From Candidozyma auris (Eukaryota; Ascomycota; Pichiomycetes; Serinales; Metschnikowiaceae): a DNA stretch of 64,000 bases. The stretch is taken from positions 992,001 to 1,056,000 of the forward strand of contig NC_072814.1 of NCBI RefSeq assembly GCF_003013715.1. Reading direction: 5' to 3'. Each line of letters starts with the position of its first letter. Position 1 is the first letter of the stretch. Position numbers and translations under genes: made by a program. This document shows, one piece after another, positions 57,548 through 64,000 of the stretch. The notes beneath the pieces were generated by a model. That model was given only the letters and a program-made list of their open reading frames with translations, was not told the DNA's origin and did not search any database.

Positions 57548-58696
57548 ATGATGGCGCACAATCCATCCAACGATCCGCTCCAAGGACCTCCACAGCAGCA
57601 ACAACCCCAAATGGTTCCCCAACAAAGAGCTCCTCATCAACAGCCACACGAGTTGGGCCACGTCGAGCCAAAAAACGGCTTCATCAGCTGGAACAATCAC
57701 AACCCGTTCGATGTCAACCTGTACCCGATTACTAATCCGCCCATCATCGACTCAACGTTCTTTCTACCCTACACCAACGAGCAAGGGGTACAAAGACGAA
57801 GGAGAATATCCATCTCCAATGGTCAAATTGGCCAGATTATCAACCACGAGGCCTTATACGCAGATGATGATTCCTACGATGAACTCAGTGATCTTCCTTT
57901 CAAACCTCCTCACCAACAACAGCAACAACAGCAACCGCAGCAACAGCTCCAGTCAGTGGACCCGGGCCAGCCTTTGGTTAGCGAGCCTCGTATGCTCCCA
58001 TACGAGGTACATGGTGTGGCTCTGCAATCGGAATTTTTGCACCGCTCCCAGCATCCCTCTCAGGGCCCCAAAATGGAGGAATCCAAACCCGACTTACATT
58101 TACAGGCTCCCTCTCAGCCCCCAGGCACGATTTCTGGTCAACATGGGCCACCTGGGCAACCAACAGGGCCACTACCACCACATCACGATATTTCGGGTAC
58201 GTTTCCCACCTCAGCTCATCCTCCGCCTCCGCACTCAGAACATCAGCCGCTACGCTCTGAACTGGCCGCTCCGCCTCCGAGAGGAGACGCTTCAATGGCA
58301 GGAGAAAGGACTCCTCGCTCGAGCAGCCATTTGGAAGACGTGGCAGGCGTGCCGCCTCCCAACCATCAACTCATTTATAATAACGAGGTAATTTACTCAG
58401 CAGATGGCGGGCCCATCCCCGGTACGGCCGCATGGAAGAAAGAGCGGTTGCTCGAAAGAAACAGAATTGCAGCGTCTAAGTGTAGGCAACGCAAGAAACA
58501 GGCCCAGCAACAGCTTCAGAACAACATCTCCAAATACGAGCGAGAAATGAAGGAGCAAAGGCAAACTTTGGACAGGTACGAGAAGCTTCTTGAAATCTAC
58601 AACAAGAGCCTTGGGGAGTATTTCACAGGAGATAATACTTCTATCGACAAATTACGCCCATACGTGGGCAAGTCCATCGACGAGCTTGACCTTTGA
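57548..58696 (+). CDS. RCA1: bZIP transcription factor, Rca1/Cst6 type
   Basis: A 382-residue ATF/CREB-family regulator. The bZIP is near the C-terminus: basic region KERLLERNRIAASKCRQRKK (~298-317), then a leucine-zipper-like helix to ~360. The N-terminal half is Gln/Pro/His-rich and keeps the block RRRRISISNGQIGQIINHEA (~80-100), which I recall from Cst6 and Candida Rca1. Rca1 activates the carbonic anhydrase gene in response to CO2. Two adjacent ATGs lie at 57548 and 57551; the first was taken. The frame opens earlier only with GTG. Confidence 0.83.
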   Translation: MMAHNPSNDPLQGPPQQQQPQMVPQQRAPHQQPHELGHVEPKNGFISWNNHNPFDVNLYPITNPPIIDSTFFLPYTNEQGVQRRRRISISNGQIGQIINHEALYADDDSYDELSDLPFKPPHQQQQQQQPQQQLQSVDPGQPLVSEPRMLPYEVHGVALQSEFLHRSQHPSQGPKMEESKPDLHLQAPSQPPGTISGQHGPPGQPTGPLPPHHDISGTFPTSAHPPPPHSEHQPLRSELAAPPPRGDASMAGERTPRSSSHLEDVAGVPPPNHQLIYNNEVIYSADGGPIPGTAAWKKERLLERNRIAASKCRQRKKQAQQQLQNNISKYEREMKEQRQTLDRYEKLLEIYNKSLGEYFTGDNTSIDKLRPYVGKSIDELDL

Positions 58697-59248
58697 CAGT
58701 ATTGATAATAATTTTGCTTGAAATGCAGACAGATGGCGCAAGCTGAAGCTTAAGAATCATGCGATGACATTGAATCTTGATTGATATTTATTTAGATGTA
58801 GTAATCTGATCAATCCTTCCTTCATCTATAGCAAAAAAATTGAAAATGACTGCATATCTACCTTCATGTGACAACAATGTTAAAATCAAAGAATACAATG
58901 CAATTGCAAATGATTCTTTACGAGAGGTCGTCCTCTCAATCGAATAACATTCTATAGCATGATGCTTTACATGTATAGTACATCGTTCGCTAGGGCACTA
59001 AGCACTTTCACATCAAAAGGTGTTCAAACACATCATACGAAGAAGTATTCCACAACAGCCTCCTAATTAAAGAAAACAGATGAGATCAAGTACTTAACAA
59101 CCTATTCACAATTGCCAGTAATCAGGGTCTGGTAATTTGAGGATCCCGAGTACATGATTGGCATCACGTGACCACACTTTTTAGGACCATCAAAATTTTG
59201 TTACCCTTCAAGGCATTTAGATCAACCAACTAACACAGCTTTCCCACA
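58697..59248. other. Intergenic region RCA1 - CCT8
   Basis: 0.55 kb. It holds a small perfect hairpin GAGAGG-TCGT-CCTCTC (58922-58937) and a CACGTG box near CCT8. No tRNA was found. Confidence 0.6.
59165..59170. promoter_or_regulatory. CACGTG E-box upstream of CCT8
   Basis: ATCACGTGAC, a full Cbf1-type site, 79 bp before the CCT8 start. Confidence 0.5.
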
Positions 59249-60916
59249 ATGTCCCTCAAATTGCCTTCAGCACCCAACGCAGGGCTTTTTAAGCAGGGCT
59301 ACTCGCTGTACTCCGCCTCAGATGGCGCCATGATCCGTAACATTGAGGCGGTTAGAGAGATCAGCTCCATCGTGCTCACGTCTATGGGACCTTCTGGAAG
59401 AAACAAGATTCTTGTAAATAAACACGACAGAACGTTCATCACCAATGATGCTGCAACCATCATCAATGAATTGGAAATTGTGCACCCTGCGGTGAAACTT
59501 CTAATCCAAGCCTCGAAACAACAGGAGTTTGAGATGGGCGACAACACCAACTTGGTGATAGTATTGGGTGGAGAGTTGTTGAACATTGCTGAAAAATTGA
59601 TCAATCTCGGTCTAAGTGTGCCTGAAATCATTCAGGGCTACAACATGGCCAACAAGTTTTTGCAAGAGACGTTGGAGAAGCTTGTGGTGGACCGCGTAAA
59701 GAACATCGTGGAACCTGAAGAGCTTTTGAAAGTAATCAAACCTGTCATTGCCGCTAAGCAATTTGGGCTTGAGGACTCCATTTCAAAGCTCGTGGTGGAG
59801 GCCGTGAGAATGATCATAAATCCAAAGAAACCTCAGGCGTTCAATATTGACAACGTTAGAGTGGTGAAGATCATGGGCTCTTCCTTGTCCAACTCAGAGG
59901 TTGTGAAGGGTATGGTGTTTCCAAGAGAGCCAGAAGGGCACGTTGAGAACATCACTGAAAAGCTGAAGGTTGTCGTGTTCACTTGTCCAATCGACATCTC
60001 TACAACTGAAACTAAGGGTACCGTATTGCTTCATGATGCTCAAGAGATGTTGGACTTCTCCAAGGGCGAAGAAAAGCAGTTGGATCAAATGTGTAAGGAG
60101 ATCTACGACTCTGGCGTTCGTGTCGTCATCGCAGGCTCCTCCATTGGTGAGTTAGCTCTTCATTACTTCAACAAGTACGACATTTTGGTATTGAAGGTTC
60201 CTTCGAAGTTTGACATTCGCCGTGTTTGCCAGGTTTGTGGCGCCACTCCCTTGCCAAGACTTGGTGCTCCTATGCCCGAGGAAATGGGTACGATTGACGT
60301 TATTGAGACTAAAGAAATTGGTGGCGACAGAGTTACCATTTTTAGACAAGATGATGCCTCCGTCTCCAGAACCTCCACTATCATCCTCAGAGGTGCTACT
60401 CAGAACAATTTAGATGACCTCGAGAGAGCTATTGATGATGGTGTTAATGCAATTAAAGGATTGGTCCAGGATAACGCCCTCTTACCGGGAGCTGGTGCCG
60501 TGGAGATTGAGCTTGTCAAGTTATTGACCCAATACGGCGAGAGGACACCAGGCTTAATGCAGCTAGCCATCAAGAACTATGCCAAGGCATTCGAAGTTGT
60601 CCCAAGAGTTTTGGCCGAAACCTCAGGCTTGGACTCTACCGAAGTATTGAGTGCTTTGCATGCCGCTCACTCTGCTGAGAACAACTCAGGTTTGTGCAAA
60701 GGTATTGATGTTGAAAACAGCACTGATGACGGGTTGTTGGATATTAAGGAACACAGCATATACGACCTTTTGTCCACAAAACGGTCTGCCATCACCTTTG
60801 CAACCGAAGCCGCCAGTACCATATTATCCATCGACCAAATAATCATGGCCAAGAGAGCAGGTGGTCCACAGGTTCCTCAGCAGCGCAGACCTGGCAACTG
60901 GGATCAGGATGACTAA
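59249..60916 (+). CDS. CCT8: Chaperonin TRiC/CCT subunit theta
   Basis: A 555-residue group II chaperonin subunit (568 in Saccharomyces). The eight-subunit ring folds actin, tubulin and WD40 proteins. It matches Cct8 from end to end: NAGLFKQGYSLYS, LTSMGPSGRNKILVN (nucleotide binding), GDNTNLVIVLGGELL, the apical FTCPIDISTTETKGTVLL, GGDRVTIF, LPGAGAVEIEL and the closing RRPGNWDQDD. The ATPase loop reads GDNTN where most chaperonins have GDGTT. WD40 clients such as Tup1 are encoded in this window, though no direct link is visible. Confidence 0.97.
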   Translation: MSLKLPSAPNAGLFKQGYSLYSASDGAMIRNIEAVREISSIVLTSMGPSGRNKILVNKHDRTFITNDAATIINELEIVHPAVKLLIQASKQQEFEMGDNTNLVIVLGGELLNIAEKLINLGLSVPEIIQGYNMANKFLQETLEKLVVDRVKNIVEPEELLKVIKPVIAAKQFGLEDSISKLVVEAVRMIINPKKPQAFNIDNVRVVKIMGSSLSNSEVVKGMVFPREPEGHVENITEKLKVVVFTCPIDISTTETKGTVLLHDAQEMLDFSKGEEKQLDQMCKEIYDSGVRVVIAGSSIGELALHYFNKYDILVLKVPSKFDIRRVCQVCGATPLPRLGAPMPEEMGTIDVIETKEIGGDRVTIFRQDDASVSRTSTIILRGATQNNLDDLERAIDDGVNAIKGLVQDNALLPGAGAVEIELVKLLTQYGERTPGLMQLAIKNYAKAFEVVPRVLAETSGLDSTEVLSALHAAHSAENNSGLCKGIDVENSTDDGLLDIKEHSIYDLLSTKRSAITFATEAASTILSIDQIIMAKRAGGPQVPQQRRPGNWDQDD

Positions 60917-60963
60917 GGCTTATGTGTGATGTGTAATGTGTATAGAATCTAAATTAATACCAT

Positions 60964-61740
60964 CTATTGGCTCTGTATACCTATTTTTTTGCCCTCTGTA
61001 ACGAACAGACGTATTTTATCATGAACCTTTTCGCCATTCTCGTCCTCAACACCGCCACTCACATCGTATCCAACGATTTTATCCGAGTATTTTTTAGTGC
61101 TTATGAGATTATCTGGAGTGAGACCACCAGCCAAGATGTATGATCCCTGCAAGTCGTTAATAAGCGACCAGTCAATAGGTTTACCCTCTCCACCTAGCTC
61201 TGAGTCTAGTAAAGGCAATGCAAAACCCATATCCTTACTGTCAGACAAGGTTTTCAAGAAATCAGTCATGGAGGCTGTCTGTGTGGGGATAACAAATCTC
61301 TTGACTATACCAAACTTTCTTTCTGAATTCAATGCCATATATTCAGCAGGATCTTCACTACCATGTAGTTGAATGAAGTCAAGATTAAGTTCTTCTGCAA
61401 GCTCAAAGACCGTTTTAGGATTTTGATTTCTGAATACCCCAGTAAGAAAAGGTCCGTTTTTTAGTATGAGATCACGGTATGCAAGTAGGTAGTCTTCGAA
61501 AGACGCAAATGACTGGCTTGCGATGTATTCATTTAACTCCTTCGCACTAACAAATCGTCTGCTCTTATCAAATCTGGAGGTTAGTGCAGCTTTGGCAATC
61601 AACTTCGCTTCTGCATGATCAACAGTTCTCTTTCTGCCTGGTACCATAATCACACCTAGCATATCTGCACCAGCATCTATTGCAGCAATGGCATCATCAA
61701 GTTTTCGTATTCCGCATATTTTAACAATCTTTGCAGGCAT
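60964..61740 (-). CDS. TRP1: Phosphoribosylanthranilate isomerase
   Basis: A 258-residue TIM-barrel enzyme of tryptophan synthesis, converting phosphoribosylanthranilate to CdRP. The active-site Cys lies in VKICGIRK (C10); other strands are visible as GVIMVPGRKRTVDH, LTGVFRNQNP, DFIQLHGSED, LLDSELGGEGKPIDW (catalytic Asp) and ILAGGLTPDN...GYDVSGGVE. It is 34 residues longer than yeast Trp1 (224), mainly from an insertion of about that size at ~58-98 before TGVFRNQ. The ATG at 61740 was chosen over an upstream TTG. Its stop is 47 bp from that of CCT8. Confidence 0.95.
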   Translation of the reverse strand: MPAKIVKICGIRKLDDAIAAIDAGADMLGVIMVPGRKRTVDHAEAKLIAKAALTSRFDKSRRFVSAKELNEYIASQSFASFEDYLLAYRDLILKNGPFLTGVFRNQNPKTVFELAEELNLDFIQLHGSEDPAEYMALNSERKFGIVKRFVIPTQTASMTDFLKTLSDSKDMGFALPLLDSELGGEGKPIDWSLINDLQGSYILAGGLTPDNLISTKKYSDKIVGYDVSGGVEDENGEKVHDKIRLFVTEGKKIGIQSQ

Positions 61741-61815
61741 TCTTAAGTTGTTGATCAATATCTACTTCCAACCACTTCGCACTGACTAACTAGGTACTCC
61801 CTGCACACCTCATGA

Positions 61816-64000
61816 TTAAGAATGATAGTCGTGACTAGTATCCTTTCTAAAGAACTTTCCGATATTTCTGAAGTTCTCGTTAATTTTATTCACATGCTGC
61901 TCACCATTGATGGAGAAGTCCTTGAGCGGATTGTTGATCTTGAGTCTTGCAGGATTCGTTTTAAAGATATCTGGAATGTGAGGTTCTGGAGACCTGCTCG
62001 AGATCAATTCCTTTATATCGAATTGTTGAGGTGAAGCTTGGGAAGATGGGTGCTTTGGTTGAGGATGCTCTTCATAAATATCATCAAGCATGCTGAGAAT
62101 AGGAGATTCGTCCAGCAAAGCGTTGGGAATGGTTAGCTGGAGCTTGAAGTTCTCGATGTACTTTCCTTGCTCTGCCTTATTGATATTCTTCAAGTCTAGG
62201 AATTTAGTGAAGTTTTTGAGAGACTTGTCCCCAATCAAGTTGAAATAGCTCCCAATCACATTATCCACTGGAAGAACAGGTGTAAGTAGAAGCTTGAGCA
62301 AAGTTGTGAGCCTATTAAATTGGGTATCAAGGTATCTCAAATAGGCCTTTGGAGCCAGTTTGGATTCTTCAGGCGGCTTGGAATCATCGTAATTCGGATC
62401 TGAATATAGTGGCAATTTGGCCATATAATTCTTGAGTATCGAGACATCGACAAGTATTTGCTCAATATTCACAATGCTCAATGGCTTGATAAGTTTGAGC
62501 TTGTTAACAAAAGTATGTACAAGCATCTCGATAAGCTTATCACAATATGATCTGACATAACTATCTCTAATAATCAACGTCAAAATGACTCTGTTGTCAT
62601 CCTTCATAGTGTTTATGATGTCTTCCATGTAATTTGAGGTGTCAGAGACGGATTCCATTGCCTCCCAACCATTATTTTCGAACTGCCTCCACGAGAACTG
62701 CAAGTCATGTGCAACTTTCAGGACAAGTCCTTGAACGGACTTATTTATGACATCATAGAATAAGTTCTTGGCGGACTCGAAGTCAATTCGTTCTTTGTAC
62801 TTCTCGTCGATGAGCTTTTTGAACTTATCTTGCAAGTCATTAATATTATTGTTCATGTAATCAGCAGTATTGAGGATCATGGTCAAGTATTTGATCGGCT
62901 CGATGCCCTTAGGGTTGTTCTCTGATTGTTGTATAACTGGAACCAAGATCTTATAGTTGTACTCTCGAAGGTATTTTAGGTCAAGACGAGCAAGATCTAA
63001 GAGAATCTTACCATTTGATAATTTGATGATTTGTAAAAGTAACTTTTGAAAAAGCTTGAACAACTCAGAAGAAGAGCTGGCAAAATTAGGTACATTATTA
63101 ATTCTGAGAACGGTGAGAATGTCATCAGGGGTCTCAGGTGAGACAAGTTCTTGTGGAATCTTTGGCGCCGAGAAGAACTCCATGAACTTGGCGTTCAAGA
63201 CGCCATCTTGTTCGTTGACCCACGTTATAAGATAGGGCTCGAACACATTCAGTATAACCTTCTCGAAATCGTTAGTTTTGAAAGTATCATTAAGAAACTT
63301 TTCCAATTCAAGCGACTTAGTAAGAGAGTCTAGCAAAATCTCGGCGGAAGTAACAGTTCGAAGCTGTACCTTGAGGTCTGATGAGGTCATCTCGCAAAAC
63401 AACTTTGTGAGCTCGTAATCGACCCTCCACAGCTGAGGAAACACCAGAAGATAGTTGCTCTGAATATTCGATAGGACGTTCTTGAAGAATATATATCTTC
63501 GGTTGAGGTTATCAAGGTTCCCTGCCTCCTCAGTTGATGAGAAAATCGAACGAATCTCTTTCAATTGAAGATTGTAGAACCACTGAAGGAGCTTGTCCTT
63601 GTACTTTTCGTCAATCAACTGCAAGATCTCACAGCCGTATATGAGATTTTCATTAGAGAAGTTATTGGTGAAGGAGTCCTCAAAGTCTATGAACACGTCA
63701 TCCACTAACTTATTTTGGGTTTTATGTATGTGCTGATTCAATAGCCCTATCTGGTCAATTGACCTGTATGGCTTGAAGAACACGAGCAATTCTTTCACTA
63801 CACCCAAGTATGTGGCTATCTGCTTGTAGTTTCTTGTGTTCACAACCTCGTTCAAGCTGTTGTAGGCATTCACGAGCATTTGAAGACGCTTCAAGACCTT
63901 CATGGAGATCACTAAGTTCTTCTTGACGGTATCCAATCGCTGTATGCTTGATGTCATGGCCAAAATCTTTGCCTGAGTTTGTTTGGACTTCTCTCTAACA
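61816..64000 (-). CDS. VPS53: GARP tethering complex subunit Vps53, 5' end outside window
   Basis: The frame is open to the right edge of the window, so the N-terminus is missing. About 727 residues are visible. The first visible part (AMTSSIQRLDTVKKNLVISM then LKRLQMLVNAYNSLNEVV) is the coiled coil typical of Vps53, followed by a long helical CATCHR rod: YKQIATYLGVVKELLVFFKPY, FEDSFTNNF, DEKYKDKLLQWFYNLQL. The C-terminal ~70 residues are low-complexity and polar. GARP tethers endosome-derived vesicles to the late Golgi. Codon and residue choice are AT-richer than in the neighbours, as in many long helical proteins. Confidence 0.92.
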   Translation of the reverse strand, partial: VREKSKQTQAKILAMTSSIQRLDTVKKNLVISMKVLKRLQMLVNAYNSLNEVVNTRNYKQIATYLGVVKELLVFFKPYRSIDQIGLLNQHIHKTQNKLVDDVFIDFEDSFTNNFSNENLIYGCEILQLIDEKYKDKLLQWFYNLQLKEIRSIFSSTEEAGNLDNLNRRYIFFKNVLSNIQSNYLLVFPQLWRVDYELTKLFCEMTSSDLKVQLRTVTSAEILLDSLTKSLELEKFLNDTFKTNDFEKVILNVFEPYLITWVNEQDGVLNAKFMEFFSAPKIPQELVSPETPDDILTVLRINNVPNFASSSSELFKLFQKLLLQIIKLSNGKILLDLARLDLKYLREYNYKILVPVIQQSENNPKGIEPIKYLTMILNTADYMNNNINDLQDKFKKLIDEKYKERIDFESAKNLFYDVINKSVQGLVLKVAHDLQFSWRQFENNGWEAMESVSDTSNYMEDIINTMKDDNRVILTLIIRDSYVRSYCDKLIEMLVHTFVNKLKLIKPLSIVNIEQILVDVSILKNYMAKLPLYSDPNYDDSKPPEESKLAPKAYLRYLDTQFNRLTTLLKLLLTPVLPVDNVIGSYFNLIGDKSLKNFTKFLDLKNINKAEQGKYIENFKLQLTIPNALLDESPILSMLDDIYEEHPQPKHPSSQASPQQFDIKELISSRSPEPHIPDIFKTNPARLKINNPLKDFSINGEQHVNKINENFRNIGKFFRKDTSHDYHS

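Overview
This window is nuclear chromosomal DNA of an ascomycete yeast of the CUG-Ser1 clade (the Candida/Clavispora/Metschnikowia side of the Saccharomycotina). Genes are compact and almost intron-free, proteins match budding-yeast families end to end, and CTG codons in MVD1 and RFC4 fall mostly where the Saccharomyces proteins (recalled, not aligned by tool) carry Ser, Thr or other non-Leu residues. In the last heptad of the RPB1 CTD a CTG sits where the repeat needs Ser. Moderate GC and single-copy MED2 (the TLO founder family) suggest the Clavispora/Metschnikowia branch, but the species cannot be fixed. Translations quoted use the standard code, so L at CTG should be read as Ser.

Layout, left to right. 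1-5.1 kb: 3' part of an SVL3/PAM1-like gene, a MICOS subunit, and a convergent AVT3/4-type vacuolar amino-acid transporter. 5.1-6.7 kb: long non-coding stretch. 6.7-9.6 kb: KRE1, CDC33 (eIF4E) and a BEM46-type hydrolase (YNL320W). 10.3-18.0 kb: RTC1 (SEACAT), SLD5 (GINS), PAC11 (dynein) and MCD1/SCC1 (cohesin), packed tail to tail. 18-22.5 kb: regulatory region, MED2, ATP16, MRPL25, SMD1. 22.6-29 kb: DFM1, VNX1, maltase. 29-36.8 kb: large promoter region, RPO21 (RPB1, with a 54-nt intron) and POP3. 37-43.4 kb: RFC4, COG3, HMI1 and a small Zn2Cys6 protein. 43.5-48.6 kb: RTT103, CSM1, a YCR087C-A homologue, COX16. 50-54.3 kb: TUP1, MVD1 (intron), CRD1. 54.4-56.3 kb: an unrecognised, probably spliced gene and a dysferlin-domain protein. 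57.5-64 kb: RCA1/CST6-type bZIP factor, CCT8, TRP1, and the 3' part of VPS53, which runs off the right edge.

The genes do not form one pathway; they are mostly single-copy housekeeping genes. Several themes recur: chromosome maintenance (SLD5, MCD1, RFC4, CSM1), transcription (RPO21, RTT103, MED2, TUP1), mitochondria (MIC27, ATP16, MRPL25, COX16, CRD1, HMI1) and membrane traffic or quality control (COG3, VPS53, DFM1). RFC4 and MCD1 carry exact MCB (ACGCGT) boxes 50-60 bp before the start and SLD5 carries a partial one.

The least explained signal is an 11-bp word, TGGCTGCGAAA. I found six exact and four one-mismatch copies, all in non-coding DNA. Three introns (two secure, one tentative) share a CTAAC branch sequence placed only a few bases before the 3' splice site. 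I found no convincing tRNA, rRNA, transposon, LTR or CRISPR array.
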